Below are positions 30,707 through 43,700 of a DNA stretch of 64,000 bases, piece after piece; position 1 is the first letter of the stretch; each line of letters opens with the position of its first letter. The notes beneath the pieces are model-generated. The model was not told where the DNA came from and ran no database searches. It worked only from the letters and a program-made list of their open reading frames with translations. The DNA is from Plasmopara viticola (lineage: Eukaryota > Oomycota > Peronosporomycetes > Peronosporales > Peronosporaceae). Both the position numbers and the translations under genes were made by a program. The stretch is taken from the NCBI GenBank assembly GCA_001695595.3, contig MBPM02000008.1, positions 1,302,001-1,366,000 on the forward strand. Direction: 5' to 3'.

Positions 30707-32152
30707 TCAGAGGTATGCGGCAATAAATCTGCACACGGGTCGAATCCAGTGACCTTCTTTCCAGCTAAACAAGCCGTGTAACATACGTTCGCGCCGTTGC
30801 CAGAGCTGTTCGGTCACAACTTCTGCGTCGCAAGTGAGAGCGTCAAATTCTCCCTGCAGTCGACGCCGAAGCTCTGGATTGCGCGTCAACATGACAAGAT
30901 TGGATTCCAAATCACAGCCAAAGGATCGCTGTCCAAAGTTCGAGCTGCCCACCACCGTAAGTAGCGGAAAATTCATGTTACACCTGTCTTCCATTAAAGG
31001 TGGTGTCCACCACATGCCTTTGCCATGAAAAGTCCATCCAGGCCGATTAAATTCTCTTAATACCGTTGAATACTCACGTCCGAGTGTCCGCTCATAAAAT
31101 TTCTGTTCAATCAATGAATAGGCCATTGGCAAAGCTCCTCTCACACCACGTGCATTGTAAAAACCATTCGCTTGAGGAGCTGCTGAAATGACGTCGAGTT
31201 GAGCTTCACAGCGTACCAATAACTTACTTAAAAATGGCGGAAAATGTAAATAACCCGATGCGATTTGTAGCTGTGAATTGCGCGGCAACTGCTTTACAAA
31301 TTCACTTAAAATGACTTCATCGTGAACCAATGAGACGGGTGAAAACTGCAATGTCGGAAATGCCCACGTATCCGAGCCACTACTTCCGTCCTCTTCTAGC
31401 ATATGTTTGCTTGGATCTACCATGTCTTCTAACTCACGCTTCATAGTCATTTTTGCTTCTTCTGAGTCATGCGCCAACGATGGTGACAATAAGTCGTACT
31501 CATTGTTCTTTTTCAACGATGACTTTAATTGCACTCTATACGAAAATCCTGTTAGTAATGTAACAAATTCGTGGTAAAATTGAGCAAGTTGTCCACAGTC
31601 CGTCAATTGCATATATCGATCTTGTCGATTCGTGAAATAATCGTGACTTAAGTTCGCCCCACTCAGCACAAGCGTTTCGTCTACGAGATAAACTTTGGCG
31701 TGCAAAACGCCTAGCGTTTCATTAAATGGAGGTGGCAATTTGGCTGAAAGCCCGGAAAGCTGCGGTACACGGAAGAGAAAGAGCTCCACGTTTTGAGGAA
31801 ACAGCTGTAATAGTGGAGCCAGCATATTCACAGAATTGGCCGAGAGGCCTCCACGTTGGCCACGCGAGTAGTCAAGTACAATTTGCACGTAGAGCTGTGG
31901 CCGTGCATGCAATCGTGACACCAGGGCATCCACTAACTTGCGCTCTAATTCGCCCGTGCCAAGGTACAGTGAGGAGATGGAAATGCGAGTCTCTGCGTGC
32001 TCAATATTCCGCAATAACCGCTGATAAAAGGCCGTTGGGGTGGATAAAAGGGACACGTTGGAACTGCGGAGGGGAAAGACACGCGAGTGGCGCGCTAGCG
32101 AGTGGAAAAGTAGCTCATAGCTGACGTTAGGACAGTCGGGTCGCAGTACCAT
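30707..32152 (-). CDS. PGS1: CDP-diacylglycerol--glycerol-3-phosphate 3-phosphatidyltransferase (PGP synthase)
   Basis: Makes phosphatidylglycerophosphate, the committed step to phosphatidylglycerol and cardiolipin, in mitochondria. 481 aa, single exon, phospholipase D superfamily. The first HKD motif is HAKVYLVD (H151, K153, D158) followed by LSGANLSHDYFTNRQDRY, a hallmark of PGS1 rather than phospholipase D. The second is HGKGMWW (H376, K378), lacking the Asp as is usual for this family, followed by GSSNFGQRSFGCDLESN with E416. The Arg/Ser-rich N-terminus (about 1-35) could be a mitochondrial targeting sequence. An acidic low-complexity linker (about 215-260) separates the halves. The start is the ATG at 32,152. 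Confidence 0.93.
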   Translation of the reverse strand: MVLRPDCPNVSYELLFHSLARHSRVFPLRSSNVSLLSTPTAFYQRLLRNIEHAETRISISSLYLGTGELERKLVDALVSRLHARPQLYVQIVLDYSRGQRGGLSANSVNMLAPLLQLFPQNVELFLFRVPQLSGLSAKLPPPFNETLGVLHAKVYLVDETLVLSGANLSHDYFTNRQDRYMQLTDCGQLAQFYHEFVTLLTGFSYRVQLKSSLKKNNEYDLLSPSLAHDSEEAKMTMKRELEDMVDPSKHMLEEDGSSGSDTWAFPTLQFSPVSLVHDEVILSEFVKQLPRNSQLQIASGYLHFPPFLSKLLVRCEAQLDVISAAPQANGFYNARGVRGALPMAYSLIEQKFYERTLGREYSTVLREFNRPGWTFHGKGMWWTPPLMEDRCNMNFPLLTVVGSSNFGQRSFGCDLESNLVMLTRNPELRRRLQGEFDALTCDAEVVTEQLWQRRERMLHGLFSWKEGHWIRPVCRFIAAYL

Positions 32153-33599
32153 GGAAAGAGGAGATCACGTAAAAAAATTTCAAAATCAATTAGAACTTTG
32201 CTACCCTACCCCTCTTACCTGAATGAAATACAGGAGGCAAGATTATTTATTTCTATTGCCTTAAGCTCAAAAATATGTAATTGTTTTCTGGAAGAATGAT
32301 AAAAAATATTTTTTTTAAATTAAATGGAGAAAGTATATTTAAATGGAAAAATTTTACCTTGAATCACAATTTTCTTTGAAAAAAAAGCGACTGGATATTA
32401 CCATTAGATTTATCCTGGTTGTAAAATACATATTCATTGTTGTCATGGACAGAAATGACTTGTTTGAGAATGACATGACCAAAAGAGCACGAGCTTTGGA
32501 TTGACCGGCGGGGCAAATGTATTGGTGCTGGTTGCTCGAAGCTGCGTGGCGTGGCTTTAACAAATTAATTTTCCAGCGTAAGTCTTCTACGCAGGATTTT
32601 ATGTACATGTAGACTACAGACCAATATGGAAACTATTTATAGTAGTATTCCTACTTAGGCTGGTATGACGACGTTATTATAATGTTCCTCGGTGGGTAGC
32701 CAAGATTCCCAGTTGGCGTCTTATTTGTGGGTTGCATAGATATGCTAGTGGGGAACATAGATCCACCAAGTGCGGCATACAGGGCTCCGCAAGCGTGTAC
32801 CATAGATCTACAAATGCACAGTTGTACAGCTGGGTCACATAATATTACCTGGTGTGGGTAAAGAATAATTCACAAGTGAATAGTGTAGCTTCGTTAGATG
32901 CAGTGCGTAGCGTTAGACCGCAGGCTTAAAGCACAACTCCGCTTGATGGAAATGGGGATACGATACAGCATTAATCTGCATATTTCGGGAACGACGTTTT
33001 GGCTGACAAAGAAGCTCAATACACAGGAAGCGTTGGCAGTTTAGCTGTTCGCTGTGCAGATGCACTCAAGTTGGATTCGGCACCAGAAAGAATAACTTCG
33101 AGGGACTCGAAGCTACTGCGATATTGGCTGGATATCAAGGTTTAGATATCTCAGAGGTGTTTATTCTGAAAGTAGAAAGCATTTTTGAGGATATCAACAA
33201 ATTTCCCATTATCGACGAAGTCGCCTTGAAACAGGCAATGTGTGTTCGCTTGAAGCATCCGAAGGATCCTGAAAATACGGTATATTCTTCATTTAGGAAA
33301 TGTTCATATGTGATGTTCGAAGCCTCAAAAACGTCTATAAACCTGGGATCAGCTTGGCACCTCATAGTCATAATCCCCTCCAACTAGAAAAGTTCGGCAC
33401 TTGTTTGTGCTTGAAAAAAATGTGTAACAAGCAACATTCGCCCAAGGAAGAGTGGGTTAACTTTTTAGCAAATTTTGCATCTAAAAGGCAAACATCGATG
33501 TGTACGTTGTAAAGAATACTGAATTTGGTATTAAACATGTTTAGATGTCTGGTGTACTCATTTTGGCGGTCATTTATCGTTATAAGGTTGGTAAGTGAC
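32153..33599. other. Intergenic, no supportable gene
   Basis: AT-rich near the PGS1 5' end, where the minus strand reads TTTCATTCAGG (32,218-32,228), a weak initiator match. Open frames from 33,124 have no recognised domain. The downstream part may be the unrecognisable 5' half of the Gypsy remnant that follows. Confidence 0.5.
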
Positions 33600-34240
33600 G
33601 ACACGAATCATCAAATGCCCCCTTTCAACTGCAAATCGTATGCTCATATAATGTTTTGTCGACTATGGACTTCCGTCTGAATATAGTTTGACGATATAAT
33701 TGTCAATAGCCGTTTTGAAGTAAAGCGGTCGGCTTTAATGGCTCAATTGAGCCACCGAAGGCATCGTTTCAAGATCACGATGGACAGAACATTATGCCAA
33801 TATAAATATACGTGAGTTTGTGGTAGAGGAGATTAAAAGCCTCGGCTGTTTTGCCAGCTGCAATGGGGTGCGATCATACCTCGACAAAGTAAAAGCCATT
33901 CCGACTTGGCTTACGCCGCCTTCCACTAGAACCCAAAAAAACGATTCAACCTGACCAACCTTTTGCACAACTTCAGTGCTGTCCATGAGTTCTTGAGAGA
34001 GTGCTAAAAAAAAGACAGAATCGAACACGACTTTAGTTGGTACCTGTTCTGGCTTTGCCGGATGAGACGGAGCCGCTTGGCGTCGTTAGCAATTATATCG
34101 ACTATGCCGTTGTTTGCGCGCTTCTACCACTCGATAAGGACGGCTACAGGTTCTTCTAGTCCAAAAGCTTAGGTTGTTGTATGAATTTCTCGCTCATAGC
34201 ACCAAGCTTCTTGCCATGGAGTATGCACTGATAAAGCTCC
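33600..34240 (+). mobile_element. Decayed Ty3/Gypsy pol fragment (RT to RNase H)
   Basis: Translation across frames gives FDDIIVNSRF (the RT catalytic Asp pair in a Y/F-DD context) near 33,690. Then come a PVLALPDETEPLG block near 34,043 and LAMEYALIKLH near 34,213, the usual RT-to-RNase H series of oomycete Gypsy elements. Many stops and frameshifts. No LTRs recognised. Confidence 0.7.
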
Positions 34241-37200
34241 ATATATCCTATTCCCTTCGCATTCTATGCAGACCGTGCATTTTTAAGTGCGCTTGTAAAT
34301 ATGCTTTAATTATCTCGAATAGAAGCAAGACGGTTGTCATTTATCGTGAAATATACGCATACGAGCTCAGCAGTTTTCCAACGTTGTTTTGTGCAGACCA
34401 GATTATGAGCTGGCTCCCATAGCATTTACGATGGGTGCCACTCTACAGCCTTTTTTCATCGCAAATAAAATTCAAAGCTCTCTCGACGGTGATTGTAGTT
34501 GCATCGCTATAAGTAAGAAGACGATCTTTCTACGGTAGGATTGACCCGGCAAATCTCCTCATCAAGACTTGATTCTGTCGTTTTTGAAGCGAGGACAAAG
34601 CTAATCGACAACGAGGCCACCTCAGCTGTGTCAAATGCTATCATTCACTTAGTCGTGCTTTTTAAACAAGCAACGCGCAATACACGATTTATGATGTTCT
34701 CTAAGTGTGTATCTCTTCCTACATCTCCGCATCGTACATTTATTGCAGCAAAGAACTCAGTTACTGTCACAAATTGTCATCCCCTTTGTTAGTTGACTTA
34801 CGGCAGTCGTTTGGTATTGCCGTTATGAATTGTTGAAACTTCACGAGCAGTATTGAGCTGTACATTTGTATTTTACGGTATGAAAGCTTACTACAAAAGC
34901 GTAAGAGCCAAAATCTTTCGAAGTTAAATTCTAATATTCACTTTTGTAATGCACTGATAAACCGACAATCACATTAAGGTCAGCAGTAGACCGTTGCAAG
35001 ACCCTAGAGGTTGAGAATGCGCCAAGGCGATGACAAATAATTTCTACTAGAGAGAGTTTGCTATTTAATAGAGGATATAAAAAGTCGGATCAGGGAACTT
35101 TGTACTTTTAGCGAAAATCGTGACACTAGACTACACGGCTAGCGAAGGTGAGCTACGTGCTAACAATCATTCACTTATGTCGAGCAACATGTTTATACAC
35201 CGCATATAGCGTACCCATAGTGCGTATTAATTCTTTCTCTTCCGCACCAAAGATTCTATTGTGGCAGGACACCAAGTCACAGTCATAGACTGGAATTTCC
35301 ATGGTAGTCGATTGCTTGCTATCAATATGTATTGTATTGTATTGCATCACGTTATCGCGTTGCCAAGTTATGCACGTGCTAGACTCTATGGCTAGTCCAC
35401 GGCATAGAGTGGTGTCCGCATACGTCGGGTCTCGTTCGGCGGGCAGTGCAGCCAGCACCGAGGTCGTGAGGGTCTTCCGTTATTTTGTGTAGTTCTGACT
35501 TGGTAAGAGCCCAGGTGGTGCCCTGGTGCTGGAGACCGTCGCGTCGAGGGTGAGACTCGTTAGAGACCTGCAGATGCCCGAGAGCGCCTGCCCGAAGCGC
35601 GCGAGCATTAAGTCCCGCGCTTGGAAGGAGGGCGTCACCCCAACCTTTTCCGAAAGCTATCAATATGTGTGAAGCATTAATGAGCATAATAAGTTGCAGC
35701 AATCTATGTATACTATCTTACAAATCTCCAAAGTGCACTCGGTGGAGCCAACATAAGTTCAGCGCTCTTTCGATGGCAATGCATCTAGAGGCCAAGTAGC
35801 AGGGCTTAGAAATGGTCAATGCAATTGCAAAGGAAATCTGAAAGAGCAAAGCTGCTCTGTATCGGTATGAATCTATTTAGACACGAATTCGAGAACATTT
35901 GCACCCAAAGCGCGAGCCATACCGCCATACCGCCCGACCACAAGGCCAGCTCAGCCGTGGCACACCTGAGCTGGTCTTATGGTCTGGGGGCTTGCGCTTT
36001 GGGTTCCAAAGATCCCGAGGTCGACTTTTGATGAAGCCTCACCTTTTTGTAGCTGCTTTGACAAAATTCTCTAACCGTCTAACCTAAAATATTTAGACCG
36101 TTGGATCTCTATTGCGCTCGATTGCTAAGGGGGCTGGTACGAAGTATCGTATTATTAACGAACAAGAGCACTAAAGAACGTACCTTTACTTTGAGAAAAA
36201 AACTTCGCTTACGCCATAAATTGTATGACACATGAGGCAGCTCAAAGGATAAGAAACAGCCTCACAAAATTATAGGATCGGTCTATGAGACCACAACGTA
36301 TGGTAATTACGATATGAGGCAAGCGTCTTCATCTTTATCCTCTTTTTTATCTTGACAAATAGTATTCAATGCCACGCCGAGACAAGACCAAGCAAACAAA
36401 GATTCTATTGCCGTGTTTATCATTATGTAGCGCAAAGATAAGTAGCCGTGGACGCATCATGCAAATTATAGCGTTCTTTTCCATTGAATTAAAGCAGAAG
36501 GTCACGTACGCGTGGTGGTGAGGCAGACTAGATAGCGGGCTCTAAATCGAAGCCAATCGAATGGCGAAAATTATCAGATTAAGTAAATACGTCTTCACAT
36601 CGTGATCTTTGCATACGTCAACCCTCTTTAGACTCAATACCGTTGACAAATGTTAAATATAAGTACCATATATTCTTAAATGTATAGTTGCCTTCGGCAA
36701 CCCTACACTGTCATCTGTCGCTTCAATAAAAACCTTATTTAAAATCCGCATTAGAGACAAATTGAAGAAGGAGATCTCTCCTGTTTATAAAGGAAGGTCT
36801 GGTGAGGGTGTTTAATTTCGGTCTTCGCAACCGAACAGTACTACGCCAATAAGTGCCACTCAATAAAACCAGAGTCTTCAGACTTTGTGATGCTTATCTC
36901 ATAAAATTAAGACAGATTCGTTCTTTATTGGTATCGTGCCTTTAAGCCGACTGCGAGCGCGTATATGTGCACAAGACATGGGCACTGTTCAAAATTTGAC
37001 TGCGCACACGCTTCAGAACTAAGGATTTTAAGTATGATCTTCGGGAGCAACGTTTTACCTGAAACAAAGGTAAACTATCCACGAGAACGTATCAAGACTT
37101 TAGCACTGGATATCTTAAATTGAATTGCACACCAGTGAGCTATTAAAGCGCATGTTTATCTCGAATGGGTTACACGATACAACCGCGAACAAGGTGAAGG

Positions 37201-37399
37201 ATGAAAGTAAGAGTACTCCTTATGAGACCATTAAAACTGCCTCCAACTTCGTATTTTCCAATATTTGAGAAGATCAGACTGTTTTGCGGCCAATTTGTCC
37301 AAGACGGCGCTCGTTGAATGGGGCTATCGTGCGAACATATCACGACCTCAAAAGCCAAAATGTTTTGAGAAGAGAAAGCCCAAGAACAACGACTAATCT
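34241..37399. other. Interval without supportable gene; contains a GC-rich island
   Basis: Short unsupported frames only. About 35,370-35,645 is markedly richer in G+C than its surroundings and keeps a 108-codon open frame on the minus strand (35,379-35,702) with no recognisable domain. A hairpin-like ttcggtcttcgcaaccgaa near 36,818 may belong to the LTR region of the Gypsy element that follows. Confidence 0.5.
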
Positions 37400-40300
37400 T
37401 AATCGGTAGCATGTAATACTTGTGGCGTTGTCGGCAACATATTGCCGCAATGAACCTCTCCAAAATATTAGGATGCGAGTCATTTCTTTTTGGAGGTGCA
37501 CTATATGCTATCCTCGAAGCCGAAACTCAAGCTCATAAAATTGTTGGTCAAAAGAATCCTGTCACCATCTTCGCCGACGATAAATGTAGTCTTGAAGGTG
37601 CATTTCAAGACTTGGTGAAGCGACTTGAGCTCGAAGTGATCAAAGGTGAGATAATGCAAGTCGGCCTTACTTACAATCGAGTCGTTCACAACTCTTGACA
37701 AACTGTAAGCATAAGTCTACAGGCATCAGGCTTCCCTTTCACATAGGTAACATTCCAAAATATATCTGCTCCTGAACATGGGAATGTTATCATCGGCATG
37801 ATTTGGCTTTGTGAGCAAAATCCAGATATCAGCTGGACAACGGGGCGCATGGCTCCTAGCCTCATTTAGGAGCGCTACGCTTAACTCGATCGAAGCAGCG
37901 GCACTAAAGCCCGGACAGACGAACTGCTAGGCAACGCAAGGCTCGCATAAAGTGGGGTCGCAAATTTTTTTATTACTATCGGCAACGCGGCCACCATAGT
38001 CGTCCAGGAATGACAGTTCTTGAGACTTTTGCATCACGACAAAGACATTAAAGGTGTCTTGATTGTCAACCCGCATGATTCCAAGAAGGCTGAGCGCTTC
38101 AAGAAAGAAGTATGGGAATCGTCTGTAGTAATTCGGCGTATAAAATGCTACGCAAGTTTGCGGACAAAGCGTTTCTCATAAAGCTTCCAAGCGAGACACC
38201 TCCAGTACGGGGAGAAGTTGAGCACAAAATATTTCTCAAGCCTGGTAGTAAGCTAAATTTGTAAGACAATGGCGCTAGAGTCCTGAACAGCGCACTACAA
38301 TTCAAAAGTGGAGGTTTAAGCAGGCATTTTTCGACCAAGTGCGTCTGCCTTTTTGGCACCAACGTCTACAAATAAAAGACCTGGTTGTTGGCGTATTGTA
38401 AAAGGTCATCATCAGCTAAACTTAGTGACGTTCTTGCCGGGACTAAGAAGACGCCCGGCTATGTCTGAATCGGCTTTTGCAGAAAGTCTTTCGGGATTTA
38501 GAGCATGGGATGGGAATTTATTTTATCGACAGCTGCTTGTTAACATAGCGTAAAGCAGTCGTAGACCACGCTACAGCTTTAGACCGCGTACTGAAGCGGT
38601 AAAAAGAACGGCGGCTTGTCAAAGTGCCTACTCTGCGAGGATGAGATCCTATGCCTAGAAGGATTTGCTGGACGAAAAGAGATCCGGATGGACCCTGACA
38701 ACGTAAAGATCATCGCAGATTGATCTGCGCTCAATGCAAGAAAGAAAATGAAGTTCTACCTTGGCCCTACAATCTTTGTCTCAAGAATTTGTTAGAAGAG
38801 TGCGGAAGTTGGAAGATGCCTTCACGACAATACCCGGAGAAAAAGTCTTCGAAAATCAATTTGCCTCTTGGACAATCAACTACGCTACTTCACCGAACTT
38901 GAGCGCCGTTTGACGCTTTCACATGCGCTAAGTCTTGCAGACTTTTCGAAACCATTTGGTATACATATAAACGCCTTATACTTAGTAATCGGGGGAAAAT
39001 ATTCGAATGATTTTTTTGGTTGTAGGATGGATTTAGCCGAGCTAAACTATTCTGTTCGTGAGCAAAAGCTACTTGCAAACATGCATGCGCCAAAAATATG
39101 ACGTGTTTATCTTCTCGATCGACCGTTTACGGTCAAAACGAATCACAAAAGTACTGAGATCATCTAAACGCGGACGGCTACAAACCGAAAATGAGCTCGA
39201 TGGCTCAATAAGCTTGCCAAATTTTAGCCTTGGCTCCAGTGATTCCCGGTGGAACTAACACCGTGGCTGATGCACTGTCAAGGAATCTGGAATTCGAGAG
39301 AAAATTTGCCCAAGTGAAATGTCGAGGCTTTAACTACAACCAGGACAGACAAGGCTACACTTGCTTACACCACACAAAAACGTTTTGGTGGAACAGAGAA
39401 CTAGTATACAGAAAGGAGTTGCAAAAAAAGATAGAATGTGCTGAAGTGTTCACTGCAGGATGGTGTCATATATCTTACAAACAGGCGAAGACGAGAAGCC
39501 ACGACTTAATATTCTTGACGCCAAAAATCGGAAATTCGCGTCATCTGTGATAACGAAGATCTCGGATCGACAAGCCACCCAGGATTTTACAGTATTTTTA
39601 TGGCCGTACGTCAGAAATACTACTCGCCAAAGACGACGAAGCACATCCAGAGCTATGTCAACACTTCCGAATCGTGTCTGCGCAACGAGGCTAGGCAGAC
39701 TAAACCGTCAGAATGGCTTTAGTCTCTAGATATTTCAGGAAGCAGATGGGCTGACATTTCAATGAACTTTGTGTGTCTTTCCAAAAGTAATTTCAATGCC
39801 GTCACTGTACCTTTTGATAATCTTTAAAGAGACATCGAACAATACTGCAGATTTTTGCAAAGGTCCTTATGAAGAAATACGTGAAGGGACATGGCATGCC
39901 AAAGACCATTGTGCCCAACCGGGGCCCTGAATTTACATTTAAGTAATGGCAAATAATCATGTCTACTATGGGAACTCACCACAATTTGCTTCAGCGTTTA
40001 GGCCATAAACGGATGGATATATAGAAGGCACAATCATTTTCTTTTTGAAAATTGCTTCCGAGGTGTTGTCAACCCAGCACAGAATGCTTGGGATGACTTT
40101 AGCATTTGGCGGAGATAGCCAACAATCAACGCATACACTCTTTTATTGGGAGGTTACCGCTCGGAGCGGGTCTGGAATACATTCTTTACTGGGTATTTGA
40201 CATCAGATTTATAGTTTTACACGTAAATGTTTCGCAGGACCGGCCGGACGAGCATGCCACAAGAACGCATGAAGTACTAAAAAGATTTTCTTAGGACTTT

Positions 40301-40700
40301 CAGGCTGGCGATATGGTGCATGTGGACGGCAAGAATTCGGATTTCCGTCACAAGTGCTTTGCTCAGTCAAAGAGATTAGCGTCAAGATATATTGGCCCAT
40401 TTCCGACCGTGAAGGATGTTTTGTGAGAATTTTAGTGAAGGGAATAAAGCTGCACTCAGTGCTCAATAATTTACTTTGAGGCCGAACTGCAAGAATTAAA
40501 AGTGGCGGCAAAAGATGATTTAGATCATGTTGACCGATTGTTCTCAGGGATAACTCGTTGCAGCCGAAATTAGACATCCTATGTACGAAAGAGTCTGCAG
40601 TACAAAGTTTGGTGGCTCCGTGAAACCAAAAAGGAAGCCATTTTGAAGCCCGTGGAGAGCCTGGAGCAGAATTTTGGGCTATTGACTGCTATTGGATTCC
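37400..40700 (+). mobile_element. Decayed Ty3/Gypsy element with nearly full pol order
   Basis: Frame-by-frame reading recovers the domains in order. Protease tail NVIIGMIWLCEQNPDISW is near 37,785. The pre-RT linker LPSETPPVRGEVEHKIF is near 38,185. RT has CLFCEDEILCLEGFAG near 38,630 and MDPDNVKIIADW near 38,690. RNase H spans about 38,940-39,100 and ends in NTVADALSRN near 39,258. The integrase zinc-binding part is GEDEKPRLNILDAKN near 39,485, the integrase core GHGMPKTIVPNRGPEF near 39,890, and the C-terminal domain ASRYIGPFPTVKD near 40,385. Stops and frameshifts break every domain. LTRs were not found. Confidence 0.8.
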
Positions 40701-43700
40701 GAAAAGATGAGCTCTTTTTTCTAAGATAGACGACATCTTTAAGGGTCCTGTATGCGGCGTAATCGTTTTCACCAGCAGGTTTGCCGGTAACGGACATTGC
40801 GCCATATGTTAGCATTACTTCATATATATATATGGGTTAATACCAATTACATAGTTTCGAACCGGAAGCAGGGTCCACAAGTTCCATGATCTTAAAAGAC
40901 TTTACTGGTTGCAAAATTGGCATATGTTGTAACGGAAATGATAACCTTCTGGACGGTAGCAGCAGATGGCTGAGAGCCACAACATCTGAGACAAGAGCTC
41001 GTAAGAGCTTTCCAAATTATATCACTCTCCAATTTGCTTTAAGCAATTGACGCTTCTTCTCATTATCCGACTTCCCCCCCCACTCGCCGTTTAAGCCTCA
41101 TTCGACGACCAAACTTCGAAGAAGCTTCCTCTACAACTCTGTTGTTTATACAGTTGTAAGTGATGTAGACTAGGATTTTCTTTTTGTGAATGTGCAGTGA
41201 AAGCAAGTGGCTCATCTTACTCAGCATTTGTGTATTTTGCCCAATTTCCTGAGAAAATCGGCAGCTATTGTGTACTTGTCCTCCCTGCTTGGGCTGATGA
41301 TATCAATAATTGGAGCATTATCGAAACTGAAGGCCAAGTTACAACAACAGCGGTGCCTAAATCATTATCACAATTGTCTCTTCTTCAGCAAAAGAATAGT
41401 TCAAACTGCATATTTAATAGCTGCATGTTGACGCAAGCCGGCATGGTATCAAACGAGGTCGAATTTAAAACGATCAGTAGAAAATCTGGTTTCGCAGGCG
41501 GTGTAATATTGCGTTGAATACACCTCGATGCTTTGCGGACAGTACTAGCTTCTGCTAGAATATTTTTCGACAAACACGTGATTGGCTGTATCTTACAGGG
41601 AATTTTCCTAGTTTATTTCTATTAAAATCATTTCACGGACAACCAACGCCGCAATTGTACGAGTTTCGGGGTCAAGCACTAAATACAAGGAATATAATTG
41701 GCGAGCATTAGCATAAACTAAACAGAAAATACAAGCCATTATACCGTGTATGAGCCTTTGACTACAGTCCGTATTGACTGCATCCGTCATTGCAAAAGCG
41801 AGGTGAGGTAAGTACTTGTTTCGTTTTATTCCTGGCCGTGTCATCACGCCACCGTTATAGTTCCCTTTCACCGTGCCCAGAGCCCTACCTCTTTTCAACC
41901 GAATGGTTGTCTTTGCTGTTGTGGTTTAGGTGTCATGAAAGCGCGTCAATGTAGATGTCGTCAAGTTCTCAGCAGCGCAGAATCATGGGGGCTTATGTCT
42001 AAATATTGCTATTCTGTGACAAAAGGATTCGTGCAGGAAGATAAAGGGTCTTCTAATACAAAATTTACCCTTATTCCGGTCTACAAGACGCAAATTATAG
42101 ACTGACTCGTCTAATATGATATGTATGTGCTTTACTGTTCTAGAAAAGTAATCTATTAATTTTTCAATTTTTTTTACTTTAATTTCATCAAGATAGGCAA
42201 TTTTGTTTATTATTATTTGACATAAAAAAAGATTGTGCAAACTGATATAGCTATACGCTCAAAGCTTTCTTGACGGAAGCTAGTATCTGATATAAATGCT
42301 TGGATTTTTTAACAACTTCCTCCACTAAGACTTCTGGAAGACTTCTGTAACCTTTTATCGAGCAGAAATAGGAATAATAATCATGATTTTGACTCGAAAA
42401 GTTGATTTGGTCATAAGGATGCCTGGTCACAAAGCTAATAAGACTGCTAGCTAGCCGTATCATTTGACAATCATCAGTTAAACCCTGAAGGAGATCGATC
42501 TATCATCCGAAAGCGCATCTACATCTTTGCTATGAGGGTTTTGCTTACATAAAATGCTGCAAATGTGTCTTCGGCGGTGTATTTGATTAATTAGCTTGCT
42601 GTGTAGCCGCTTCGGCCAGAAAGACCATAGAGGAAGCTCTAGCACCTCAACGACAGGAGCACGTGCGAGCTGTTCGCCTTCGTTCGGTAATGAACAAACA
42701 CCTCTACTGTCGGGAGATGAAGAAGATGAAGACCACCCATATTTGCAGTTTTTTTGCCCCACTCAGGCCTAACAGTAGTGACATATCGATCAAAAATGGC
42801 TTAATCCAGATAAGCCCCGAAAGGTAATAGGCTTGACGTCAGACTGTCCGGCTATTTAAAAGGTCTTATAATAAAAATTACGGAAGTTGTCAGTGAAGAA
42901 TGAAGCACTTTAAACAGTAGAATGTAAGCGACGCATGGCATCTTTAGACTCAAGCCGTTTCTCTTTGCTATCTATCATATTCAAAGTACGCATGTTTTAG
43001 TCCTACTACGACTGAGTCGACTTTTACATGCCCTGTTGTCGATTTTATCTACGCAGCGGATCGGAGGAATTTAAAGACAAGCACAACCTAAACTACATTT
43101 TTAGTATACACTCAATGGCTAAAATCACCAACGAAGTTGGCGGTGAGCTTCGCGTCTCGCTCATTGACCGACGAAATCGCCATAACGATAAAAGGTCTAC
43201 TCACTTCTTCAATAATCAATCCGAGAGGGTATAAAAGGACCTTTCGATATAACATAACACGACCGATGCGACCAAAATGAGCAGTACGTTCGTCAACTCT
43301 ACTTGTCGCGAGGCCAACCGAAGGCTATTTCTTGCGAAGCGTCAAACAAAAAGACTTAATTTAAGAAGTCACGGCCTTTCGGCTGCTATGCACATGCTTT
43401 GATCGCCGCACCGAACTACATATAAGCGTGCAATCCGGCGCTTTGAAAATCTTGAGGATGAGGGTACATATTTGGGTGCCATTACGACTATTATCCAATA
43501 AGTAAACTCCTTATGGTATCGGAAAAGCTCCAACGGCGTTTTAACCCGAAGCCCAACCACATTGGTCACAGCTATGAGTGCACCTTTTTTTGCTTAATAA
43601 ATCGAAGGCATCCGACCTTAGAGATACATCGGCTTTGCCATAGAATCAAACTAGGCGCTAAGCTTTTACGTTTCAAGCGCGGGTATGGATTCTCTCTAGT

